64,000 nucleotides of DNA from Salinicola halimionae. Its GTDB lineage: Bacteria > Pseudomonadota > Gammaproteobacteria > Pseudomonadales > Halomonadaceae. A program made the translations under genes and the position numbers. The notes below the pieces were generated by a model. That model saw only the letters and a list, made by a program, of their open reading frames with translations, was not told the origin of the DNA and ran no database searches. The DNA lies in assembly GCF_003206065.1 (NCBI RefSeq), contig NZ_PZJQ01000002.1, positions 648,133 to 712,132 of the forward strand, given 5' to 3'. This document shows, piece after piece, positions 9,509-18,210 of the stretch. Within the stretch, counting starts at the first letter, position 1; each line of letters opens with the position of its first letter.

Positions 9509-9628
9509 GCCAAATGGCTGCGCTCGGCCATGCTGTGTTGAAAGCCGGCTCGAAATGCTCATTTACACCCGTAAACTCCGCGTTCTCGCCGACTTTCGCC
9601 TTGCCTGACCATCGCTCGCCAATTTGGC
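9509..9628 (+). repeat. Structured spacer element between nrdE and nrdF
   Basis: The 219-base nrdE-nrdF spacer contains a nested inverted repeat about 120 bases long. The outer arms are GCCAAATGGC (9509-9518) and GCCAATTTGGC (9618-9628), the middle arms GAAAGCCGGC and GCCGACTTTC, and the apical stem TTTAC-ACCC-GTAAA (about 9562-9575). The apex is flanked by TGCTCA and CTCCG. A related apex occurs after nrdF. The role is unknown; mRNA stabilisation, differential expression of nrdE and nrdF, or an interspersed repeat family are possible. Confidence 0.6.
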
Positions 9629-9666
9629 GAGTGATGATGTCATAGTCGATTGCCGCGTAGTTTTGA

Positions 9667-10710
<1,044 letters not shown>

Positions 10711-10760
10711 GGGAAGCACTGAATAAATGACTGCGCGGATAAATCACTGCGTTGTGCGGT

Positions 10761-10816
10761 GCCGGGGCGCCGGTCCGATCGGAATCCTCACCTATACCCC
10801 ATAGGCTCCGGTTCCT
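10761..10816 (+). repeat. Second CTCA/CTCCG hairpin element after nrdF
   Basis: GGAATCCTCACCTATACCCC (10781-10800) followed by ATAGGCTCCGGTTCC forms a CCTAT/ATAGG apical stem inside a GGAA/TTCC outer stem. Aligned with the nrdE-nrdF element it shares AAT-CTCA, TA-ACCC, TA and CTCCG-TTC at the same spacing. A GCCGGGGCGCCGG stretch precedes it. It looks like a second member of the same family. The rest of 10711-11068 holds the nrd terminator and no gene. Confidence 0.55.
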
Positions 10817-10903
10817 GTGCTCCGTACGCCTTGTGCTTTAAACCGCTCGCCGATATTTTCAGCGCTCCCCCAAGCTCCGGGATTCGTCTTGATCGTGCTG
10901 GAT

Positions 10904-10926
10904 AAACCGCCTCCGGGCGGTTTTTT
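10904..10926 (+). terminator. Intrinsic terminator of nrdHIEF
   Basis: Stem ACCGCC (10906-10911) and GGCGGT (10916-10921) with a TCCG loop, preceded by AA and followed by a run of six Ts. A textbook rho-independent terminator. Confidence 0.9.
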
Positions 10927-11068
10927 CATGTCGGTACGAATGAGTAAGACAATGTCAGGCTTCGCCGATTTGGTGATTCGACCTTCCACGTTCACTGCAC
11001 ACTGCCTGCACGAAACGGCGAGATAGTACTCCTGCACCGTGTCTCGGTGCGCAACCGGAGTCGAAGTC

Positions 11069-11833
11069 ATGAAATTTCATCAAAAGTCACTCATCGTGCT
11101 AGCCATTGCCGCTTCTACCTTGTCACCGCTGGCCTTGGCTGCATCCGCCGAACAACCCAAGCCGCCGGCTGCCCACGAAGCACGGATGACGCACGCCAAC
11201 CCACTCAAGGATGCCGTGGTCGCCAGTTGGAATCTCGACAAAGACGAGCTGGCCAGTCTGGCCCAGGCCGACAGCGATTTCCGCGCAGGTCTCAAACAAC
11301 TGCACGTTGATTCGAAGGACAGCGACAACAAGGCCGAACCCGAACAGCGTCGCGCGGCGATCCAATCACTGCTCGAGCAGCAGCGTCAGCAGTTGGCCGG
11401 CGTGCTGACCGATGAACAGCTGCACGCCTACCAGATGCTGGAGCGCCCGCGGCCTTCGATGATGCGTCATCATGGTGGTCCACGCATGGATCCCGAACAG
11501 ATGGCTGCACAGCTCGAGCAGCGCTATGCGCCGCTATTCGCGACCTGGGATCTGAATCAGGACCAGAGCGCCAAGGTGCTGAATGCCGAGCGCACCTTTT
11601 TCGACGGCCTGCATCAGTTGAAGCGTCCCGATGCCAAGATGGCTGACGAGGCGCAGGACCCGCGCGGCGCGCAGTTCAAGCAACTGCTCGAACAGCGCCA
11701 TAGCGCACTCGCCTCGGTGCTAAACGATGACCAGGTCACCGCGTTCGAGGCGCTGACCCAGCCACCGCGCGGCCCGCATGGTGGGCCTGAGCATGGACCG
11801 CGCACCGGCGACGACGAGCCCGCCGCCGGTTGA
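11069..11833 (+). CDS. Spy/CpxP-like periplasmic protein with two repeats
   Basis: A 254-residue exported protein. The start at 11069 (MKFHQKSLIVLAIAASTLSPLALAA) opens a clear signal peptide and has GGAG upstream. The mature part contains two similar helical units: 'ASWNLDKDELASLAQADSDFRAGLKQLH...QSLLEQQRQQLAGVLTDEQ' style, repeated about 110 residues later as 'ATWDLNQDQSAKVLNAERTFFDGLHQLK...KQLLEQRHSALASVLNDDQ'. The tail is rich in His, Pro and Gly. The composition and L-T-x-E-Q pattern recall Spy/CpxP (LTXXQ) chaperones; assignment is moderate and the internal duplication is unusual. It is monocistronic with its own terminator. Confidence 0.65.
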   Translation: MKFHQKSLIVLAIAASTLSPLALAASAEQPKPPAAHEARMTHANPLKDAVVASWNLDKDELASLAQADSDFRAGLKQLHVDSKDSDNKAEPEQRRAAIQSLLEQQRQQLAGVLTDEQLHAYQMLERPRPSMMRHHGGPRMDPEQMAAQLEQRYAPLFATWDLNQDQSAKVLNAERTFFDGLHQLKRPDAKMADEAQDPRGAQFKQLLEQRHSALASVLNDDQVTAFEALTQPPRGPHGGPEHGPRTGDDEPAAG

Positions 11834-11866
11834 ATGATCGCCAACCCGCAACACGAGTTATTGTTG

Positions 11867-11891
11867 AAGCCCTTCTTCGGAAGGGCTTTTT
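11867..11891 (+). terminator. Intrinsic terminator after the Spy-like gene
   Basis: Stem AAGCCCTTC (11867-11875), UUCG tetraloop and GAAGGGCTT (11880-11888), followed by TTT. Confidence 0.9.
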
Positions 11892-11992
11892 CGTCGGCCG
11901 ATCACTACCGTTGCCTGACGTCTTCGCTTGCAGTTGTTAGTCTTTAGGCGAATGCGCATTACCACCCACCTTCTGCGACCGGAAACCCTCTC

Positions 11993-12613
11993 ATGGAAGA
12001 TCAATGGCTCGTCTGGGCCAAGCGGCTCTCGGCCCTTGCCGATACCGGACTGCACTACTGCCACGACAAGTTCGATCGCGAGCGCTACGAAGAGGTCGCC
12101 GAGATCGCGACGTCGATGATGGCGGCGCTGGGCGATATCCCCATTGGTCGTGTGAATCTGGCTCTGGGGGAAGGCGAGGGGCATGTCACGCCCAAGATCG
12201 ATGTACGCGCCGCGATCATCGACGATGGCAAGATCCTGTTGGTCAAGGAGAAGATGGACGGACGCTGGACGATGCCCGGCGGTTACGCCGAAATTGGCCT
12301 GTCGGCCGCCGAGAATACGGTAAAGGAGGTGTGGGAAGAAGCCGGCGTCACGGTCGAGGCCAAACGACTCTACGCCATTCGTCACAAGGCCAAGCACGCC
12401 TACCCGCCGGATGTGCTCGATTTCTACAAGCTGTTCTTCCTCTGCGAGCGGCTCGACAGTGCGCCGCTCGACCCTGGTCATGAAGTGCATGACGCCGCCT
12501 ATTTTTCGCCCGCCGAGCTGCCGCCGCTCTCGGAGCCTCGTGTCATCGCGCGGGACATCGTCGAGGCTTTCGCCTACTTGGCCGACCCGCATCGGCCGGC
12601 GATAATCGACTGA
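11993..12613 (+). CDS. NUDIX hydrolase with N-terminal extension
   Basis: A 206-residue cytosolic hydrolase of nucleoside diphosphates linked to another moiety. Residues 1-65 resemble the Nudix_hydro_N domain (WAKRLSALADTGLHYCHDKFDRERYEEV) found in YjhB-like ADP-ribose pyrophosphatases. The NUDIX box at about residues 97-119 reads G-Y-A-E-I-G-L-S-A-A-E then TVKEVWEEAGV: the usual R-E-U-x-E-E has Lys instead of Arg at the first position, while the metal-binding glutamates are kept. It is a stand-alone gene between two convergently unrelated units. Confidence 0.85.
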   Translation: MEDQWLVWAKRLSALADTGLHYCHDKFDRERYEEVAEIATSMMAALGDIPIGRVNLALGEGEGHVTPKIDVRAAIIDDGKILLVKEKMDGRWTMPGGYAEIGLSAAENTVKEVWEEAGVTVEAKRLYAIRHKAKHAYPPDVLDFYKLFFLCERLDSAPLDPGHEVHDAAYFSPAELPPLSEPRVIARDIVEAFAYLADPHRPAIID

Positions 12614-12716
12614 AGCTGGATCGACCGAAGTTGGGATACCTGAATCCAGGCCGATTGCGTCGATTTTCTGCCGCATGAATCCAATAATGAATGAGTTCAC
12701 GCTAGGAGAACCGCGG

Positions 12717-14258
12717 ATGCGGCTGACAGTCTGGCTCAGCATGGCGTTGGCAATATGCGGCGTGGCAGGGTGTTCGTCGCTACCTCCCCTGGAAGGACGC
12801 ACCGCTTCCCGCGCCCTGTCGGCAGAGACGACCGCGGATACCACGCTGGGCCGCGCGGTCAAGGCTCGCGCGTCGCGCGGCGCGATTGGGCAGAGCGGCG
12901 TCCACCCGATGCTTGATCCGCGCGAGGCATTTGCGGCACGTATGCTCCTGGCCCGGGCCGCGGAGCGTACGCTGGATGTGCAGTACTACATCTGGCATGA
13001 CGATCTGACCGGCACGTTGCTACTCGACGCGCTGCGCGATGCCGCCGATCGTGGTGTGAGAGTGCGGCTGTTATTGGACGACAACGGCACGACAGGAATG
13101 GATTCGACGCTGGCGGTACTCGATGACAACCCCAATATCGAAGTGCGGCTGTTCAATCCGTTTCTGCATCGCCGCTTCAAGTGGCTGGGCTACGTGACGG
13201 ATTTCTCACGTTCCAACCGACGGATGCACAATAAATCCTTCACTGCCGACAACCAGGCCGCGATCGTCGGCGGGCGCAACGTCGGTGATGAATATTTCGG
13301 CGCCGACGACGGGGTGCTGTTCGCGGATCTTGACGTGCTGGCCGTCGGGCCCGTAGTCCAGGATCTCTCCCGCGATTTCGATCGCTATTGGACCAGCGAC
13401 TCCGCGTATCCGGTCGCTGATGTCCTTGAGGGTGTCGGCGCCAGCGATCAGCGCTCATTGGCGCAACAGGCCAGAGAAATCGAGAACGGACCCGAAGCAC
13501 GGGCCTATCGACAGGCTCTCGAAGACTCTCGACTGATCCAGCGACTGGAGACCGGCGATCTGTTGCTGCAATGGGCCGATGTCGAGATGTTCAGCGACGA
13601 TCCCGCCAAGGGGTTGGGGCAGGCGTCGTCCAGCAGCCTGGTGCTGAGCCATATCCTCGATCTTGCCGACGACAGTAATCGGTCATTCCTGTTGGTATCC
13701 CCCTATTTCGTGCCTACCGATGCCGGAACAGAAATATTCCGGCAGTTGGCCGCACGAGGTGTCCAGGTTCAGGTGCTGACGAACTCGATGGCCGCCACCG
13801 ATGTGCTGGCAGTGCACGCCGGCTATGCTAGCCAGCGCCGGGCGTTGCTCGAATCCGGTGTCACGCTCTACGAGCTCAAGCGCCAGCGCTCGGATGCTGG
13901 GCACCAGGCGGGGCCCTTGGGGAGTTCCGGCGCCAGCCTGCATGCCAAGACGTTCTCGCTCGATGGTCATCAGGTTTTCGTGGGGTCATTCAACTTCGAC
14001 CCCCGCTCTGCCAATCTCAATACCGAGCTGGGATTCGTCATCGATAGCCCGGCGCTTGCCGGCGACATGGCTGCAATGTTCGAGGAGCGTATTCCTCAGG
14101 AAGCATATCGGGTGCGTCTGAATGGCGAAGGAAAGATGGAGTGGATATCGCTGGATGGCGACAAGACCGACATATATACCCATGAGCCCAATACGCAGTG
14201 GTGGCAGCGAGGCATGGTCTGGTTCATTTCGAAACTGCCGGTCGAGTGGCTGCTGTAG
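12717..14258 (+). CDS. Phospholipase D-family lipoprotein (ClsC-like)
   Basis: A 513-residue protein with two HKD motifs: RMHNKSFTADNQAAIVGGRN near residue 180 and LHAKTFSLDGHQVFVGSFNFD near residue 425. This is the phospholipase D superfamily, most like cardiolipin synthase C (YmdC). The start at 12717 (MRLTVWLSMALAICGVAGCSS) is chosen over 12675 because AGGAGA precedes it and it opens a lipoprotein signal with lipobox GVAGC. It would therefore be membrane anchored in the periplasm. Typical ClsC transfers phosphatidyl groups between phospholipids; no YmdB-like partner is adjacent. Confidence 0.85.
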   Translation: MRLTVWLSMALAICGVAGCSSLPPLEGRTASRALSAETTADTTLGRAVKARASRGAIGQSGVHPMLDPREAFAARMLLARAAERTLDVQYYIWHDDLTGTLLLDALRDAADRGVRVRLLLDDNGTTGMDSTLAVLDDNPNIEVRLFNPFLHRRFKWLGYVTDFSRSNRRMHNKSFTADNQAAIVGGRNVGDEYFGADDGVLFADLDVLAVGPVVQDLSRDFDRYWTSDSAYPVADVLEGVGASDQRSLAQQAREIENGPEARAYRQALEDSRLIQRLETGDLLLQWADVEMFSDDPAKGLGQASSSSLVLSHILDLADDSNRSFLLVSPYFVPTDAGTEIFRQLAARGVQVQVLTNSMAATDVLAVHAGYASQRRALLESGVTLYELKRQRSDAGHQAGPLGSSGASLHAKTFSLDGHQVFVGSFNFDPRSANLNTELGFVIDSPALAGDMAAMFEERIPQEAYRVRLNGEGKMEWISLDGDKTDIYTHEPNTQWWQRGMVWFISKLPVEWLL

Positions 14259-14430
14259 CTGCCAAAACGGCTTTGGTTAGCGATTCGCGGCTCTCGGTGA
14301 TGATTCTCGGCTCCCATTTCGAGCCGCTCTCATGGCATCAGGCAACCTTCACGACGCCCGACGGTCTGATGGACGAAGACACGACCCATCCGGACAAGAC
14401 CCACCCGCGTGAAAGGGAGCGATGACCCGC

Positions 14431-15090
14431 ATGAACGCACAGAAAATTCTTTCGCAGATCATGAAGCAGGCTGGCGGTGACAAATCGTCGGTGCAGGGCG
14501 GCGGCAGTGGCTTCGACGTCAAATCGCTGATAGGCGGCGGCGCGTTGGGCATGCTGGTCGGCAGCAAGCGCGGCCGCAGCATGGGTGGCAAGGCGGTCAA
14601 ATATGGTGCACTGGCCGGCCTCGGAGCGCTGGCGTGGAAGGCTTGGCAAGCGCACCAGGAGAAGTCTTCCGCGCCCGCCACCACTGCCACTACCGAGACC
14701 GATCAGCCGCTGGAACAGCTCTCCGGCGAACGTCAGGAGACGCGGAGTCTGCTGATTCTGCGCTCGATGATCGCCGCCGCGCGCGCGGACGGCCACATCG
14801 ATGCCGAAGAGCGCGCCGCATTGGCCGAGCAGATCGATGCACTGGGCGCCGACGACGAACTGCATGCTTGGGTCGAACAACAGATGTCCGTGCCGCTGGA
14901 TGCCGACGCGATCGCCCGTAATGTCGATTCGCCACAGGCGGCGCGCGAGATCTATCTGGCCAGCGTGGCTATCGTCGACGAACAGAATCCGATGGAACGA
15001 GCCTGGCTCGACCAGTTGGCGGCGGCGCTCAAGCTCGATGGCGATCTCTGTCGAACGCTCGAGCGCCAGGCGTCGGACGCGTCGGTTTAA
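14431..15090 (+). CDS. YebE-like TerB-domain protein (DUF533)
   Basis: A 219-residue protein with a Gly-rich hydrophobic segment near residues 37-65 (LIGGGALGMLVGSKRGRSM) and a C-terminal helical TerB-like domain (LLILRSMIAAARADGHIDAEER), the DUF533/YebE architecture of inner-membrane proteins of unknown role. ATG 14431 (MNAQKILSQIMKQAGG) is preferred over ATG 14422, which would sit only two bases after the GGGAG; both are possible. The stop codon at 15088-15090 is followed at once by a 16-bp tandem repeat that itself repeats TAA. Confidence 0.8.
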   Translation: MNAQKILSQIMKQAGGDKSSVQGGGSGFDVKSLIGGGALGMLVGSKRGRSMGGKAVKYGALAGLGALAWKAWQAHQEKSSAPATTATTETDQPLEQLSGERQETRSLLILRSMIAAARADGHIDAEERAALAEQIDALGADDELHAWVEQQMSVPLDADAIARNVDSPQAAREIYLASVAIVDEQNPMERAWLDQLAAALKLDGDLCRTLERQASDASV

Positions 15091-15135
15091 GCGTAACTGG
15101 GGCTAAGCGTGACTGGGGCTAAGCGGGACTGTGGC
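15091..15135. repeat. 16-bp tandem repeat at converging gene ends
   Basis: GCGTAACTGGGGCTAA (15091-15106), GCGTGACTGGGGCTAA (15107-15122) and a partial third copy to 15135. Each unit carries a TAA in register with the yebE-like stop, and the last codons of the convergent MFS gene lie inside the array. Confidence 0.8.
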
Positions 15136-16354
15136 ATCGGGCCCGAGGTTTGGTCTCGGGTTGGCGCTGCGTCAGCGTGCCGAAAAACGCCGCGAGCGAC
15201 AGTAGCGCCACCAAACTGCCATAGGCGTAAGTGGTGGGAATCAGGCCGAGATGTTGGGTCGCAATACCGCCACATAGCGCCAAAGTGCTGGCCGACAGGT
15301 AACAGATCACATAGAACGCAGCCATCAGAGCCGAACGCTCGGTGGGCGGCGCCAGCGGCATGACAACACGCATGGCGCCCATGAACGCGGCACCGAAGCC
15401 GATACCGGCGATTGCCGTCCCCATCAGCAGGATCGCAACCGCCTTCAGGTACACCCCCAACAGCAGCCCGAGCATGCCGACGATCAGGCAGGCGGTGCCG
15501 AGCAGCACGGCCAATCTGGGCGGCTTGGCGCGCAGGATCAGTACGCTGATACCGCCGATGAAGGGCAATAGAAACGTGATCAGGCAACCGACGAGCGGGT
15601 TGTGAACGCCGCTGATCGTTTCCACCAGCGTCGGGCCCAGCGACAGTGAAAAGCCGCCCAGCGCCCAGGAAGAGACCACTGCCGGAATGACCCGAAACAG
15701 CGGGCTACGCACGGCCGGCGGGATCGTCGCGCGGGGACGGAGTGCTGCCAGAGCGCCGGGGCGCGGCGTCACGCTCTCCGGAATTCGACGCAGGCAGAGC
15801 CCCATGATGACGAGCATGATGATCAGGACCCCATAGACCAGGCGCATTGGCGCCGGGGCGTAGGTGACCAGCAGGCCGGCAATGAGCGCGCCGATCCCCA
15901 TCCCGGACAGCGGTGCGATGCTTGCCAGTACCGGACCGCGATTGTGGTCGCTGTCGAGCATCGCCGCTGCCAATGCACTGGTCACGACACCGGTGGCGAT
16001 ACCTTGCAGGATTCGCGCCGCCAGTATCCACATCAGCCCGTCGGCGACCAGAAACAGCCCCAACGACAGGATCTCCCCCACGATGGCGATAGCCACGACC
16101 GGGCGCCGGCCAATGTAGTCCGACAACGAGCCAGTGGTCAGTAGCGCCAGCAACAGTGCGAACACGTAACTGGCGAAGACCAGCGTCAACCAGGTGGTCG
16201 AGAAATGCCAGGTCGACTGATAGATCTGATACAGCGGTGTCGGGGCGCTCGAGGCCGCGAGAAACGTCACCATCAATACCGCGTAGTAGACCAGCGAACC
16301 GAGCCTGGGCGTGGGGTAGACATTGGTCGAGCTGGAGGGTGTAGGCGGTGACAT
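15119..16354 (-). CDS. MFS transporter
   Basis: A 411-residue major-facilitator protein with about twelve hydrophobic segments. The loop 2-3 signature is visible as GSLSDYIGRRPVVAIAI near residues 75-91. Members of this drug/proton antiporter-like group export small molecules; the substrate is unknown. It is divergent from a TetR regulator at 16533, the classic efflux pump/repressor arrangement. Its stop and final codons fall inside a short tandem repeat shared with the neighbouring gene end, so the C-terminal PRARCHSPA residues may be recently acquired. Confidence 0.85.
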   Translation of the reverse strand: MSPPTPSSSTNVYPTPRLGSLVYYAVLMVTFLAASSAPTPLYQIYQSTWHFSTTWLTLVFASYVFALLLALLTTGSLSDYIGRRPVVAIAIVGEILSLGLFLVADGLMWILAARILQGIATGVVTSALAAAMLDSDHNRGPVLASIAPLSGMGIGALIAGLLVTYAPAPMRLVYGVLIIMLVIMGLCLRRIPESVTPRPGALAALRPRATIPPAVRSPLFRVIPAVVSSWALGGFSLSLGPTLVETISGVHNPLVGCLITFLLPFIGGISVLILRAKPPRLAVLLGTACLIVGMLGLLLGVYLKAVAILLMGTAIAGIGFGAAFMGAMRVVMPLAPPTERSALMAAFYVICYLSASTLALCGGIATQHLGLIPTTYAYGSLVALLSLAAFFGTLTQRQPETKPRARCHSPA

Positions 16355-16362
16355 GAAAAGGT

Positions 16363-16391
16363 CCGTTAATGCTAAAATTTTGCGTTAATGG
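16363..16391. promoter_or_regulatory. Operator candidate between MFS and TetR genes
   Basis: CGTTAATG occurs twice (16364-16371 and 16383-16390), 19 bases apart, flanking an AAAATTTT core at 16374-16381. It lies just upstream of the MFS start. A TetR-family site is plausible. Confidence 0.45.
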
Positions 16392-16532
16392 TAGTCTGGG
16401 CCTGGACGATGAATAAAGCAAACTCTTTGCGTTTGTCATCGGTCATATCGATGCGTTCTACTTGTACCGGCTTTCATCACAGCAGATTTCATTCCCTTCA
16501 GGTGTCACCGCACAGCGCTAGCGTGGAGAATC

Positions 16533-17111
16533 ATGGCGATCAAGGAAGCCGTTAGACCCGGCGGGCGCAGCGCTCGCGTACAGGAAGCGGTTCATCAGGC
16601 CGTTCGCGAGCTGCAGGCCGTGAAAACCCGAGACGAGCTGACGGTACCGCAAATTGCCGAGCGCGCCGGGGTCACGCCGTCGACGATCTATCGCCGCTGG
16701 GGCAATCTGTCGGAGCTGGTCGCCGACGTGTCGGTGGAGCGAATGCGGTCCGACGATGATCCGGCCGACACCGGCACTCTGGCCGGCGATCTGCTGGCCT
16801 GGGGCCAACAGTATCTCGAGGAGATGGTCTCGGTACCGGGGCAGCGGGCGCTCAACGACGTCATGGCCAGCGCCGATAGCGAGCGTCGAGAACGCTGCTG
16901 CCGTTACAGCGAATCACTGATGGAAGCGTTGCACGACCGGGCCATTTCACGCGGCGAGACGCCGCCGCCGGTCCGGAGGCTCATCGATGGCGTGGTCGCG
17001 CCGATGACTTATCGCCTGCTCTATGATCGAGATTCGGCAACGGCCCACAATCTGCAGCGTTGGATTGACTGCACGCTGAAAGAAGGTGAATCCGGGGTGG
17101 CAAGCCACTGA
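16533..17111 (+). CDS. TetR-family regulator
   Basis: A 192-residue TetR/AcrR repressor. The helix-turn-helix lies at residues 33-55 (LTVPQIAERAGVTPSTIYRRWGN), followed by an all-helical ligand and dimerisation domain. It is divergent from the MFS transporter it most likely represses. Its stop lies 15 bases from the convergent end of sctU, so it marks the left border of the secretion cluster. Confidence 0.88.
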   Translation: MAIKEAVRPGGRSARVQEAVHQAVRELQAVKTRDELTVPQIAERAGVTPSTIYRRWGNLSELVADVSVERMRSDDDPADTGTLAGDLLAWGQQYLEEMVSVPGQRALNDVMASADSERRERCCRYSESLMEALHDRAISRGETPPPVRRLIDGVVAPMTYRLLYDRDSATAHNLQRWIDCTLKEGESGVASH

Positions 17112-17126
17112 CAAGTCCGTTGAATC

Positions 17127-18176
17127 TCATATCAGCTTGGCTGCCACCAGCAGGTCGGCGACGGACTGGAAGGTACCATCGGGAATCGGCTCCCCATTGC
17201 CGGCACGTCTGGCAATGCTCTCGGCCAGCTCGGCATCTGCCGCCCGGGGAATATGACGGGGAATCGAGCTTGTCAGTAGATCGGCCGCCTGTGACGGATC
17301 TGCCTTGCAGGTGACCAGCGGCACTGGTGTTTCGCCACGCACATAGCGGATGCCAACCAACCATCCATCTTCGGTGCCGATCATCATCGAGGCATGTTGT
17401 ACGCCGACCTTGGCATTCAACTGATGCATTTCACGGCGACGTTTGCGGCGCTCTTGGTTCATCGTCGGATCGCCTTCCTGATCCTTGCGTTCGCGCTTCT
17501 GCTCGGTCTTGGTCATGCGCTGGTCCCGCCGAAACAGCCAGCGCTGCAACATCACGTCGAAGCCGCCGACCAGCAGAAACGCGATCAGCGCGGTGATGAC
17601 CAGTGGCTGCAATAGATCGATGAAAGTGCCCTGGATGCAACCGAAGCCGCAGCTGGAGGATTCCATCAGCGATTGCAGACCGAGCCGGTACACGATGATC
17701 AGCGCAACGGCCAGGGCCAGCATCTTGAAAAGCGACTTCAGAAACTCGGTTAGGCCGCGCACCGAGAAGATACGCTTGAAACCCTGTATCGGGTCTATCT
17801 TCTCCGCCTTGGGCAGCACCGGTTCGGTGGCGAAGACGAAGCCCTGCGAGACCACGATATTGGTCAGTACGATGATCACGAAAGTGAGTGCCACCAGCGG
17901 CACCACCGACAGCAGCAGAACTTCTCCCGCCTGCGCCACCAGCCGCGGCCACAGCGAGTCGAAGGGTTCGGTGTAGAGCCGCGCTGTCATGTCGAGCAGG
18001 TCCTGAACGCGCGCGATGATGTCGCTGGCACTGACCGCGAGGTACAGCGTGCTGGCCAGCATTACCATCGCCGTGACCAGGTCCGCGCTTTTGGAGACCT
18101 GGCCCTTTTTGCGCGCATCGCGAAGTTTCTTCGTCGATGGCGGTAGTGTCTTCTCTTCGGAAGGTTGCTCGCTCAT
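17127..18176 (-). CDS. sctU: T3SS export apparatus switch protein SctU, NPTH lost
   Basis: A 349-residue FlhB/YscU family protein of the inner-membrane export gate, with the family opening (EKTLPPSTKKLRDARKKGQV), four transmembrane segments to about residue 215 and a cytosolic domain. In the family an NPTH loop self-cleaves to switch secretion specificity. Here the flanking sequence is intact (VGVQHASMMIG ... VGIRYVRGETPVPLVTCK), but NPTH is replaced by TEDG at residues 268-271. The reading frame is clean through the site. The catalytic Asn and following Pro are therefore absent, so autocleavage is not expected. It follows the 1186-aa gene by 34 bases and ends the T3SS cluster. Confidence 0.93.
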   Translation of the reverse strand: MSEQPSEEKTLPPSTKKLRDARKKGQVSKSADLVTAMVMLASTLYLAVSASDIIARVQDLLDMTARLYTEPFDSLWPRLVAQAGEVLLLSVVPLVALTFVIIVLTNIVVSQGFVFATEPVLPKAEKIDPIQGFKRIFSVRGLTEFLKSLFKMLALAVALIIVYRLGLQSLMESSSCGFGCIQGTFIDLLQPLVITALIAFLLVGGFDVMLQRWLFRRDQRMTKTEQKRERKDQEGDPTMNQERRKRRREMHQLNAKVGVQHASMMIGTEDGWLVGIRYVRGETPVPLVTCKADPSQAADLLTSSIPRHIPRAADAELAESIARRAGNGEPIPDGTFQSVADLLVAAKLI

Positions 18177-18210
18177 GCGCTCATGGTGTCATGTCGGTTT
18201 CTGCAGAGTC

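Noticed and set aside
7945..9531. 528-codon minus-strand open frame antisense to nrdE
   Set aside because: nrdE is unmistakable on the plus strand along its entire length; the antisense frame is a compositional shadow.
17127..18176. Frameshift as explanation for the missing NPTH in SctU
   Set aside because: Conserved residues continue in the same frame immediately before and after the TEDG residues, so a sequencing frameshift cannot account for the loss.
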